Shown here: positions 10,822 through 20,387 of the stretch, piece after piece | How positions within the stretch are numbered: the first letter of the stretch is position 1 | Layout: every line of letters begins with the position of its first letter | NCBI GenBank assembly: GCA_037974965.1 | Contig: JBBPFI010000004.1 | Location: 1,736,001-1,800,000 of the forward strand | Direction of reading: 5' to 3' | Length of the DNA: 64,000 bases | DNA from: Dacryopinax spathularia | Lineage: Eukaryota > Basidiomycota > Dacrymycetes > Dacrymycetales > Dacrymycetaceae | Notes under the pieces: generated by a model | Databases searched by the model: none | What the model was told of the DNA's origin: nothing | What the model saw: only the letters and a program-made list of their open reading frames with translations | Translations under genes and position numbers: made by a program

Positions 10822-11209
10822 TGGTCACGCTTTGATACCTGGCGTGGGAACAGAAATGATTGTTGGGAAAAGAATTTAACTGTGAGAGGCCAGAGATAGG
10901 TCACTGTGCTAGAAGAAGATCTGAGAAGATGGTGGTTGGCCGGAAAGGGGGGCAGACGCATTCCAGTCATCGAACTGGAGACTTTCATAAGGGTCCAGAT
11001 GGCGGTTCAGCGGTTCCGCACAACCGGTCAACCGCCGATACCGCGGAAACCGCGGGTACCGTCGATACCGCAATTTCGGACGGACCCCTCAATGGTCGCT
11101 AGCTCACCTACCGCGGATACCGCACATACCGCCTATTGCCGATGGTCCAAAACATGGGCATTTCTATCTACCGCCCGCAACAAAGTGTTCTCTCTACGGC
11201 GTATTCACA
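10822..11209. other. Spacer between genes B and C with iteron arrays
   Basis: These 388 bp form the upstream region of gene B. They contain TACCGC-type arrays at about 11007-11075 and 11107-11136 and no credible additional exon. Confidence 0.6.
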
Positions 11210-13386
11210 TCATACCTCCTTCTTAGACACCTTCGTGGCGTCCTCAACCTCTGCTATGAACTGAACCCAGCGACGATGGCCCCAGCGAGCGGTCCACTCA
11301 TTCAGTAAAGTCAAGGGCGCTTGCTTCCAGACTCCGTAGTGACGGCGTAGCGTGCGCTCCGGAATGTTGCTGCCAGGAAAGGCGATGCGTTGGGCTTCCC
11401 CTGCCAGAGTTCCACTTCGGCGAAGGGCGTGGTACTGCTCCATTCCACGACTGACATCGGTAAAAGAGCTACCCCTGGACCACGTTGCTCCTTTGTCGCG
11501 CCCTGAGGCTTTAAAAGCAAGGGGTGAAATCACCAAAGGCTCATCGTCTGAGCTGTCCGAGATCACAACAAGATCGAGCCTTGCGGGAGAGCGAGCCTTC
11601 TTGGTGGGAGTATCTGGCAGGTGGAGGAATTGCTGACTGGTGGATCGAGGTCGCTTAGCCTTGGGGAGACATTGTTGCACAGAGAAGAGTTGGAGCTCCT
11701 CCTGAACATGCTGATCATCCAGAGGGAGAGCGGAAGGGCTGATAACGATGTGCTCCTCCTTGAACAGTGAAATGACCTGGCCGGGACCGATCTCCACCCA
11801 TCGTTCTTTCTTCTTGTCCAGCACAGGCACAGTCCAGGCATGGGAGGATGTATCCACACCACAGATTTGGGCCATGCGGCCCAGGACCGACGGGAGCCAG
11901 TGTTCCATCATAGTAAACAGGGCGGGCGGACGTCCACGTGCTTCCAGATTGGGTAGCTCGACTGGAGGGCAGCTCTGGAAAGGAGGAAGATCAGAAAGAC
12001 GAAGTTTCCCTGTGCGCGGTATTAGCGGTACCCGCGGTACCCGCGGTAGCTTGTTTTTCCGTGAAGTCAACATGCTACCGTTGAAACCGCGGGTACCGCT
12101 GGTACCGCATGTACCGCCATCGATAAGAACACTCACCGCCTGAAGTATGACTATTGTGAACAATCGGGACGCTTTGTCCTGCTCTCCCGCTCGCTGTATA
12201 GCTTCCACCGGACTTCCGGACGGCGACGCGCCGCCGGATAGCCTCTCCCCCCAGGATGGGTGTAGCGCCTTGCCAACATAGTGAGGGGTGACATTTCCAG
12301 CGACTGAAGCGCGGCGGTACCGGGCAGAAGAGGGCTCAATAGGTGCTCCTCCCCCACCAGCATTACTCGAGGTGGAGGAATCCAGACCACCACCGCTGTC
12401 CTTCCCCTTCACTATTGTTCGATGATCAGTGTAAGGACCAATACACGAGCAGGCACTGTCTCACCGGAGTGTCCTGGAGCGGGGCACACACGCGCCAAGG
12501 TACCGCAGGTACCGCGCCTACCGCAGGTACCGCATAAACCGCTTTCATCGACTTCAGGGTTGTTGCAGCCAGTGGTCTTCTGCTGGGCAATGCAGCAAGC
12601 CTTGCACATGTTTCGGGTACACTTGGAGTGCGGTGGTCGGGTCTTGCACTCGCCGCACTTGCCTGGTGCGCCAAGAGCTGTGGTGCTACTGCCATGCAAG
12701 TAGGGCAAGGGCCCCCAGTGAATTCCACGAGGAACGCCATTATGCCAGTCCTGAACAGGCTGCTGAGAGCCCACAGAATGCTCTGGAGTGTCTTGAACAT
12801 CCACAGAGCCGTCGTAGATCGTTTGGAACACCTCCTTCTGCAGTGCAGGCATCTGTTGGGAAACCCAGACAAACACATGGCCCCAGTAGCACTGCATCGT
12901 GCGAATGAGCTCTCCTCCTTCCCCAGGCCACCAACCTTGGCGCACCTTAGTGAATAAAGATCCCCAGTGTCCTGCAGTAAATGCCACAGTGACAGGCATG
13001 CAGCGACGCCCACACTTCTCACAGTACCAGTGCTCCACATCCTCCACAGCACAATTCATCAGCTCTGGATGCTGCTTCCAGTACTGGCGGATGCCCTCAT
13101 TTTGAAGGGCCTTGAGTTCAGACATGTAGCAGACTGGTGTGTTTGATGCCACCGAGAAGGACTTGGAATTCGTTCGAAGACATGGAAAACCGCCGGCGGT
13201 TAATTGGAACCGCCTTACATAAGGCAGCCACGCGAGGCCCTTAGCCGGACGGGTGGAGGGCGCAAGCGGTATCGGCGGTACCTGCGGTATCTGCGGTACC
13301 TTGTTGACTTCTCGGAATTCCGTTTCAGCAACCGCAGGTACCGCGCCTACCGCAGGTACCGCACGAAAAGGAAAGGGCGGGCACAT
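11210..13386 (-). CDS. Element-encoded Cys-rich accessory protein C (unknown function)
   Basis: Exons 13386-12465, 12411-12137 and 11974-11210 join in phase for 653 aa. An alternative start is the later ATG giving MSELKALQNEG. The first exon encodes YCEKCGRRC and then KCGECKTRPPHSKC followed by MCKACC, a dense cysteine cluster suggesting zinc binding. The C-terminal half has a basic segment, an acidic SDSSDDE stretch and a helical tail containing RTLRRHYGVWKQAP and WTARWGHRRW. I do not recognise the family. The gene starts 23 bp after the transposase stop on the same strand, so both may share a transcript. Its second intron (11975-12136) is 162 nt, a multiple of three and free of stops, so it could also be retained as coding. 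Confidence 0.6.
12015..12120. repeat. Inverted pair of iteron arrays inside an intron of gene C
   Basis: GCGGTA-type units (12015-12050) and TACCGC-type units (about 12079-12118) form an inverted pair wholly inside the proposed intron 11975-12136. Confidence 0.8.
12498..12543 (+). repeat. Coding iteron array in gene C exon 1
   Basis: TACCGC units read on the minus strand give a C-G-T / R-G-T repeat inserted between two cysteine groups of protein C. Splicing it out from a GTTT donor is also possible in phase. Confidence 0.7.
13264..13365. repeat. Inverted pair of iteron arrays at the 5' end of gene C
   Basis: GCGGTA units (about 13267-13301) face TACCGC units (13329-13362). They are read as A-V-P / V-P-x repeats if the upstream ATG of gene C is used. 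Confidence 0.8.
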
Positions 13387-13408
13387 TGTTCATTACTACC
13401 GAATACTA

Positions 13409-15786
13409 CTACTGCGTTTGTAAGACCTCTTCGGGAACCCTGTGTGGGTTCAAACCTCTCTCGCGGAGCTGTCTCTCTGTGAACCTGTTTCTTTCCTTCA
13501 CCATCTCATCGAGAAAGAACTCTGCACACACAGCATTGAGGTCTCGGACCATGGCATGGTACCCATTAATCCAGGCGTTCACCATCTCCGCTGCAGAAGA
13601 GTTGAAGTGCCACTTCTGCTTCTGAGCATCATAGATGTCTGGAAAGAGGAGGGGGTTGCAATGTTGACCACAGTAGGTGTCGTTTTTGCTATGCTTGGCT
13701 TTGAAGTGGAACACATCAACTGGCTGACCCATTCGTTCGAAATGGGAGTCTCCCAGAGCTTGCAGATGCCGTCGTAGTTGACAATTGTTGTCATAGAAGA
13801 GGATATCAGGAACGGATCCTTTAGTTGGAAAGACCGCGCGTAACATATCCTGGAAGATGCTGTATTAGTATTCTCCTTGGACTCATGGTTGAAGGACATA
13901 CCGCTACTGAGGAGATCGCCTCGGCACCATAGAATGTGGCCCTAGCCACAATGATACCACAAGGACGGACAATCAACTGCTCATTGTGTGTCCAAGCGCG
14001 AGTGAACTGAGCCTTTTGCGGTCGTTTCCCCCCGGAAATTCTGGAATCCACCTGGAGTAGGTGGGACAACGACTCGAAGCCTTCAGGAAGGGCAAGGAGG
14101 GGAGTGGTGGAGCTTCGTACGGTACCGGCGGTAGGCGCGGTAGGCGCGGTATACGCGGTAGTTGCGGTATCGTCGTTGTGCCGGTGGTGGCCCTCCAGCT
14201 GTCTGGGCCCATTCAGAGCCAGTCGTCGAGCAAGCTGAAACATGGATTTCGCCTGCTCATCATGGGCCTCTTCCATAGCCTTATGCAAAGGGTCTTTGCA
14301 TGTCAAAGCGCCTGTGCGGACTGTTTGAGTGCACCCTTCAACTCCACACACTTGATTCAGCGCTTGATGCATGGGGCAGAAGCGGGACGATATGGGTGAG
14401 AGTTCCCCATGGCAGTTATGCACAGCACAGCAGGGATGACCAATGGCGACACCATCGGTTATAGCTGCATGAATGGTGTCTGTAGCACCATGTCAGTCAA
14501 AGTCTGTGGGGAAGAGGGCAGAACAAGCTAACAATGGGTGCCATCTCGCTGAACCACACGCAGGCAGCCATCACAGGCATGAGCATAAAGCTCCTGACCA
14601 GTGCCAGCCATGAAAGCATTCCTCACTCGTAAGGCTTCCTTGAGTCTTGCCCTTTGCACGCCTGCTGGGTTGCCATGATCAGGGTGCTCCAGAAGGACGA
14701 GGATACTGCCCTGCTCATCATGATGCTGGAGCAAGGCATCGAGGTAGAAGCAGTCCCAAATGTAGTGGCGACGGAGGATGGGAGGACAACAAGTACCGAA
14801 ATCGGCACGATAGGACAGTGATTCCATATAGATACGCTCGAGTGCTTGTCCACTGGTACTACGGAGGAAGTTAGCTTTGTCTAACGGCTTTGAGGCCGAC
14901 AGAATGCAGCGGCGGTATCGGCGGTATCTGCGGTATGTGCGGTACACCGGAAAAAACTCAACATGGTTGCGCAGGTACCGCAGATACCGCGGATACCGCC
15001 GATACCGCATGGGCTATGACGATGAACTTACTGAGCATGCAACATTTGACGCTTGAAGTGAAAGGCCAGTTCGCGGTCGATGAGAATGTGCTTCTCAACC
15101 TGGACAATGGCCGGCCGTCCAAGGTAGTAGTAGCGCCGTTGAACACCGTCAGAATCCATTCTGCGGACATAATTGAGGAAATATGTTGAATGACAGCCTA
15201 TGACACATTCAGGGCGTGGTTCAGAGGGACTGGTATGGTACATACGCTTGCATCGTAGGCAGGTGATAAAGACAGGGAGCACACCCTGGTGCAAGGTGTA
15301 AAGGTGGGCAGAAAAGCGGCGTGCATCAACGAGTCGTCCAGGTGCTGGGCAGTCTTCTTGTGTGCAGACGCGAGTAGGGGGGAACAACTCTTCGACACCT
15401 GAAAGGTGTCAGCAATGGTCAATTAATTTAGACAGACAGTTACCCATTTCGACTTGGGGAGCAGTGGCAATAAGAAGTTGGACAGGGTTAAGCAGAGAAG
15501 GTGTCTGCTGATGTCCCACTGGACCAGTTTGCCACACGAGAGGAAATAGTGCCCCCCAGAGAAGCTGGACGTCGGGGATTGCCATGTGGAAAAGTGTGGA
15601 TAAGCTTGTAGAGAGTGCAGGAGGGAGAGCTCTTGGTGGGGTGTCCTCAGGCAGGGAAGCGAGCCATGTAAGTAGTGGCTGCCAGTGACGAACGACAGAA
15701 AGAAGGTTGAGCGCTATGTGGGCGGGAAGATGACCAAGGCGTGACAGATGAGGCCATAATGAGTGAACAAGCTGATGAAGATTCAT
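13409..15786 (-). CDS. KDZ (Kyakuja-Dileera-Zisupton) superfamily transposase
   Basis: Exons 15786-15444, 15398-15032, 14858-14533, 14479-13902 and 13849-13409 join in phase to 684 aa. The N-terminus is followed by cysteine clusters of the CxC type that accompany KDZ transposases (VCTQEDC and CLRCKRMYH near 125-175; HACDGC near 335). Next comes a second zinc-like block (HPCCAVHNC, RFCPMHQ, CGVEGC, around 355-400). The KDZ catalytic region has FYDNNCQLRRH (about 556) and FHFKAKHSKNDTYCGQHCNP (about 585-604), then FNSSAAEMVNAWINGYH. The protein should excise and reinsert the element. Intron 14859-15031 contains an inverted iteron pair, and exon 4 contains a coding array (T-A-P-T-A-P type). No frameshift or stop was found. 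Confidence 0.85.
14117..14170 (-). repeat. Coding iteron array in the transposase
   Basis: GCGGTANNN units within exon 4 (14479-13902) are translated as a Thr-Ala-x repeat between the zinc-like block and the catalytic region, where a flexible linker is tolerable. Confidence 0.8.
14909..15009. repeat. Inverted pair of iteron arrays inside a transposase intron
   Basis: The left arm (14911-14944) and right arm (about 14974-15008) are complementary over about 34 nt with only a few mismatches, including partly complementary spacers. They can form a long hairpin inside intron 14859-15031 of the transposase pre-mRNA. Confidence 0.85.
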
Positions 15787-15801
15787 TGAGAGAGCGCAAT
15801 C

Positions 15802-15859
15802 TGCGGTAAGTGCGGTAGGTGCGGTAGGCGCGGTAAAAGCGGTAGGCGCGGTACAACGC
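15802..15859 (-). repeat. Iteron array upstream of the transposase
   Basis: Six or seven GCGGTA-type units at 9-bp spacing lie between the right subterminal repeats and the transposase start, mirroring the array just inside the left end. Confidence 0.85.
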
Positions 15860-15937
15860 GGCTGTGCTGGGGAAGCAGAAGACTAAGGAAGCGAGGTAAA
15901 GCGGAAGCAAAGCTTTTAATTTTAACTACTTCTAATT

Positions 15938-16003
15938 ACTTCCGTCGGCCAAAAAATACCTCCGTCGGCCAAAAAAAGGTTCCGTCGGCCAAACGTTGGC
16001 CGT
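15938..16003 (-). repeat. Right subterminal repeats of the transposon
   Basis: Three direct copies of TCCGTCGGCC followed by an A-run occur at roughly 20-bp spacing. The middle copy (15957-15970) is the exact inverse of the left subterminal motif. Confidence 0.65.
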
Positions 16004-16026
16004 TGGCCGTTCTCGCCCCTATCCTG
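16004..16026 (-). repeat. Right terminal inverted repeat
   Basis: This is the exact inverted partner of 5824-5846. Just inside it the motif TCCGTCGGCCAAA recurs three times (about 15940, 15960 and 15980), followed by two short TTGGCCG copies, so the right subterminal region is more repetitive than the left. Confidence 0.85.
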
Positions 16027-16391
16027 TCCCTTCTGGCTTCTTCCTCCCCTTCCCCACCACAATCCCTCTGTCTCAGCTCCGATCATCCTAATAACACAAC
16101 TGCAAGTTGTGGAGGAGATGCCGACTTGCACTCAGAAAACTCTAATGACGGGCCGTATGTTCATGCGGGAAATAAGCATGCCGACCACTCTGACCTGACG
16201 CCTTATAACGGTCCGAGCTGGATGAACGTTCTGCCGGTGCGCGACCTAAATGTTGGCCAAGCCAACGTGACCTTGGTGGGGAGGCCCTGTTGTGGGGTAG
16301 TGCATTGCTATAAAATGCGGGGTAGGGTGGTGAGGCAATTCATCAAGCTGCACGAAATCTCTGTAGCAGCTGTTCAACTCGTAACGCCAAG
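16027..16391. other. Promoter region of the dioxygenase, bordering the transposon
   Basis: These 365 bp contain no convincing gene. The transposon terminus directly abuts this region. Confidence 0.5.
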
Positions 16392-17608
16392 ATGACTGCT
16401 AAATTGGAACCTGTCAAGATCGGTTCTCTAACTTGCACGCCTATTCTTCCCGACTTCGCTGCAGAGTGCGTCCATCATTCAAGGATGGGTCATGCATGCT
16501 AAACTACTTTATGCAGGATCACCGGTATCGACTTCAGCAAGCCCGTCCCTCCCGAGCAGATCAAAGATGTGATCGCCGCCCAGGACCGGTTCGGCGTGAC
16601 CATCTACAGGAATACGGGGCTCGACGACGTCCGACACATCGCCTTCTCCCGCCAGCTTGGTGAACTCGAGCACGTGCCCAAGTTCAGCGGTCCCAAGACG
16701 GTGCAGCGATTTGACTACCCCGAGCTGTTCGACGCTGGCAACACAGACAAGGACGGCAATATCGTCCAGAAGAACTCGCGTAGATGGTGGTACAATAAGG
16801 GGAATGCGCTGTGGCATACGGATTCGTCTTTCAACCAGCATCGGTCGAAGTATAGCTTGTTGCTGGCGCATAAGATTCCCAAGGAGGGCGGGAATACGAA
16901 CTTTGCGGATGTGAGGCATGCGTTCCGCGATTTGCCGGAGGAGAAGAAGGCGGAACTGCGCCCGCTTGTCCTGGAACACAAGTAAGCTCCTTTGCACCTT
17001 TCGCTAAGGTTGTACTGACTTGCGTTCAGCCTGTGGCACTCCCGCCGCGTCGCCGCTCCTGAGGAATATCAAGCACCCACAGAGCACGAGCTCGCGGCGA
17101 AGCCTCCAGCAAGGCACAAACTCGTCCAGACCGCCCCAGACGGCGGAGAGGTGCGTCTCCAACCCCTACTTCCCCCTTCTCTAATGCTGACCAGAATGGG
17201 CAGACGCTGTTCATCGCCGCACACGCGGAATACGTCGTCGGCTGGTCGAAGGAGGATAGCCAGAAGCTGATCTGGGACCTGATCAAGCATTCCACTCAGC
17301 CGCAGTATACCATTTCGGTCGAATGGCACCAGCCGGGCGATCTCGTTATTTGGGGTGCGTCTCGCGCTCACATTCCTCTTCCTCCTCTCCCTCTCCTATA
17401 TTTGGCGTGTGCTCATGAGTGCGTGCGTGTAGACAACAGACAGACGATGCACACCGCCACGCCGTTCAGCGACCAGATGGAAGTGCGCGATATGCGTCGT
17501 ACGACTGTGTTTGACGATGGACCGGACGCGTGGGGCGTGCCCGCAAAGCCGATCGAGGAGATCAAGGAGCAGCCTGTGGAGGTGCCCGTCGTTGCTGTTC
17601 CTGCTTGA
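16392..17608 (+). CDS. TauD/TfdA-family Fe(II)/2-oxoglutarate dioxygenase
   Basis: Exons 16392-16465, 16517-16981, 17030-17150, 17195-17354 and 17433-17608 give 331 aa. WHTDSSF carries the H-x-D iron ligands, the distal histidine is in NRQTMHTATPF, and RDMRRTTV provides the arginine that binds 2-oxoglutarate. Related fungal enzymes oxidise sulfonates, alkyl sulfates or aryloxyacetates; the substrate here is not predictable. The gene lies just right of the transposon, whose end is 366 bp upstream of the start codon, so insertion may have altered its promoter. Confidence 0.9.
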
Positions 17609-18008
17609 TCCACATTGAGTTAGCTACTGAGGCGGCGACGGGAGGTGGGTGTAGGTTAAGTACTGAATACATGTACTGTTTGTTCAATGTCACACTCTGA
17701 TTCTTGTTCATGCTTCTCAGCGAAAGGGAGACCCGGAAGCGCGGATGTTCGGACTTCAACAAGGCCTTGATGAACGACATGCATGCGTTGGAATGTTTCG
17801 GAATCGGGGGCTTGGCAGCTTGGCATTTCATCTGAAAGAAAATCCCGCCCATATATGCGCCTAGTTCACCCGAAAAACTAGACTTATTACGCATCACCAC
17901 AACTTGAGATCAATTTCGCTTGTTACAACTTCACTTTATACACCCAGCGTCCAGCGCTCCCATTCTTACACCGCATACACGTAGCTGGTCACTCCGGGTG
18001 GAAGGAGT
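17609..18008. other. Convergent 3' region
   Basis: The dioxygenase and the CipC-like gene converge here, so these 400 bp should contain both 3' UTRs. No gene was seen. Confidence 0.5.
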
Positions 18009-18816
18009 CTACCAGCGCGGCTGCTCGTATCCTCCTCCATACCCTCCTCCGGGCGGCCCATACCCACCGCCAGGCGGCCCGTACCCTCCTCCTCCGCCAT
18101 ACCCGCCTCCGGGCGGTCCATACCCTCCCCCACCACCACCATACCCTCCTCCAGGCGGTCCATACCCCCCTCCTCCCCCATAACCTCCGCCAGGCGGCCC
18201 ATACCCTCCTCCTCCCCCGCCACCGCCCCACGGCCCCTGCTGGAACTGCCCATACATCCCCTGATACCCCCCATACCCCTGTCCTCCCCACTGATACTCC
18301 CTAGCAGGCCCATCATACTGCTGCGCATACTCCCACCCAGTCCCGCCCTGATATTTCTCCTGCGCGAACTGGTGGGCCTGCGCAACGGCCTGGTGTTTCG
18401 CCCGCTCGCGGTCGATCCAGTCAAGCCCTTTCGTCTCGGCCAGCTTGTCCACTTCGGCTGCGGCGATCGCAGCGAGGATCTCTTTCATCGTTTCGTGTGT
18501 GGGCTGCTGGCCCGTCGCGCGGAGGTGGGACTCGTACGCTTTCATCGCTTCGAATCCGGCGGCAGCGGCGATGGCTGCAGGTTTCCCATCAGTGACTAAT
18601 CCCTGCTAGAATACAGAAGAAAGACTTACCCTCGTGCGTCCAGGAAGACTGATGTTCTGGCTGCACATACCCCTGATAACCATACATCTGCTGGTGCATC
18701 TGCGCCGCATCCTGCAAGCCAAACAGTCCTCCTCCGCCGCCGCCACCACCAAACCCTCCTCCACCCCCACCGCCTCCTCCGCCGCCGCCCATAAACGCAC
18801 TAAAGAGGTTCTCCAT
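18009..18816 (-). CDS. CipC/DUF3759-like protein with Gly-Tyr-Pro-rich tail, paralogue 1
   Basis: Exons 18816-18630 and 18574-18009 give 250 aa. The N-terminus is a polyglycine stretch, then MYGYQGYVQP. SSWTHEAIAAAAGFEAMKAY and EVDKLAETKGLDWIDRERAK match the DUF3759 core of fungal CipC-type stress or antibiotic-response proteins. The C-terminal half is built of YGPPGGGYGGGG-type repeats that could phase separate or coat surfaces. A close paralogue lies at 35862-36715 with the intron at the same place. The molecular role of the family is not established. Confidence 0.8.
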
Positions 18817-19352
18817 CACTTCTTAGCACTTCGATCGTCGTGGGTATGATGTGTGGTGAGCGAGCGAACGATGTTGCTGGAGGTAGGTGTATGCGCTCAA
18901 GTGTAGGTAGGGGACACTGCTGGCAGCCCAAGCCCCTTTATACCCTTTTGAACTGCTTTAGGACCGACCGAAGTAACGATGACCCCACCTGCAGGGCACT
19001 AGCGCAGCAGCACAGGGGAAGGGCACGTGTGGCACAGCACCCGTGCATCACGGCCTTTCCTTTGTTGCGTAGGTGGCTAGGGATTCATTACGAACCCCAT
19101 ATGTAAAGGGGAAGAAGGGGTGGCTATTTTCGCAGTTGCGGCTTCGGGGGTTGTTGAGCCGACATTTCCGGCGCGTGTGGAGTCGCTCTTCGGTTGTCCA
19201 TCTGAAGGTGTTCTTGAGCGTGTATCCAGCACTAGAAGGCAGGGCAACACCGCACAGCGCAGTAGAACCTATCCGCAGCCTGACAACAGCCAACCCAAGC
19301 GCAAACCCGACCCGTGTAAGCAACCAGCCAACCAACCAACGAAAACGAAAGG
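18817..19352. other. Divergent intergenic region
   Basis: These 536 bp lie between a minus-strand and a plus-strand gene and must carry both promoters. No gene was seen. Confidence 0.5.
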
Positions 19353-20192
19353 ATGTCCCACCTCCTCCGAAACCTCCGCCATCAATCCCTCCTCGCCTTT
19401 GGGCTCTTCTCACACAATTTCACCACTTCCGCATATGCCACCCCAACGCATGCGAGCGTCATACTGCGTCAGCCGAACCCGGCTGCGCAGAGGGAAGTGC
19501 CGACTCCGCTGGTGTTTGTGAGTGTTAGGAGGTGGGAGGAGGCGAGCGGAGAGGGGTGAGTCGTTTCTCATTCTTTCTGACTGTGGGAAAGGCGCTGAAT
19601 GTGAAATAGGTTGACGGCATTGAGCGCCCTCTTCGCCGAACGAGGCTACACCTGCCTCGAAATAGACCTTCCTCCGCCCCCTAGCACGCCCTCCCTCTCA
19701 GCCCCCTCCGCCCCCTCCGCCCCAAACTCCCCCCAACCCTCCCAAAACCCATCAACCCAAAGTGCAGCCTCCCATCCAACGCTGCAACACTACGCCCGCC
19801 TCCTCCGCTCCGAAGTCCGTCTCGCCGGAATCCCCTGGCCTCCCGTGGTCATCTCTCGCTCCCTCGGCACTCTGGTCGCGCAAGCCTACATCTCCGACTA
19901 CCCCGCTCGAGGTCTCGTCCTCCTCCAGCCTCCAACATCCGTCTCAGCCGCTACACAGGGGGGAGGAGAAGAGTTGAAGGGAATAGGAGAGTTCACGTAC
20001 GAGCCCAAGTTCCCTATTCTTGTTGTTGATACGGACGAGGCGCTGGGCGAGCAACTGAGGGAGAATAGGCTGCTTAGGGCTGAGCAGGGGGAGAGGAGGG
20101 GTGGGTGGGTGCAGGCGCTCGGGGCGGAGAGGGTTGGCGGGCAGGAGATGGCGTTGGGGATCGAGAGGTGGTTGGATAGTATTGGCGTTTGA
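19353..20192 (+). CDS. Alpha/beta-hydrolase-like protein
   Basis: Exons 19353-19555 and 19610-20192 give 261 aa. The N-terminus is Arg/Ser-rich and could be a mitochondrial presequence. TALSALFAERGYTCLEIDLP matches the early strands of the fold, followed by a Pro/Ser-rich insertion. VVISRSLGTLVAQAY occupies the nucleophile-elbow position, but as S-x-S-x-G instead of G-x-S-x-G. FPILVVDTDEAL may be the acid strand. Substrate and activity are unknown. Confidence 0.65.
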
Positions 20193-20387
20193 TTTGACGT
20201 TGCGTGTCTCTGGAGCGGTGAGCCTGGATGAGAGGGAGGCGAAAGCAGGGGGTGATTGGACGAGAGGGGCGGGAGGACGCGTGATTGTAGCAATAGTAGT
20301 GTACACTTGTATTCGTACTTTAATTACGCATAACTCATCCCCTCATCTCCCCTCCCATGCGCCCTCCTCCCTCGTCCCACAGCTATC

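Larger units (their letters stand above)
5824..16026. mobile_element. 10.2 kb KDZ-superfamily DNA transposon with iteron arrays
   Basis: The element is bounded by identical 23-bp terminal inverted repeats (5824-5846 and 16004-16026, beginning CAGGATAGGGGCGAG). A 14-bp subterminal inverted match (5864-5877 with 15957-15970) supports the pairing. No obvious target-site duplication flanks it. Inside are one rightward gene (6132-7880) and three leftward genes (10136-10821, 11210-13386, 13409-15786), the last being the KDZ transposase. All four reading frames are open across their exons, so the copy may be recent or active. About 18 clusters of a 9-bp iteron are distributed over its whole length and are essentially absent from the flanking host DNA. 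Confidence 0.85.

Noticed and set aside
12412-12543. 9-nt microexon between two introns in gene C
   Set aside because: It keeps phase, but a single 53-nt intron (12412-12464) with canonical signals explains the junction more simply.
13386-13411. Fusion of the transposase and gene C into one reading frame
   Set aside because: The transposase frame meets a TAG at 13409-13411 and no phase-consistent GT donor just upstream links it to gene C.
5824-16026. CRISPR-like array interpretation of the regularly spaced repeats
   Set aside because: Repeat units are 6 bp with 3-bp spacers, occur in both orientations inside eukaryotic exons and introns, and no cas-like gene is present.
5824-16026. TET/JBP oxygenase gene within the KDZ element
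   Set aside because: KDZ elements often travel with TET/JBP genes, but the only 2-oxoglutarate dioxygenase nearby (16392-17608) is TauD-type and lies outside the terminal repeats.
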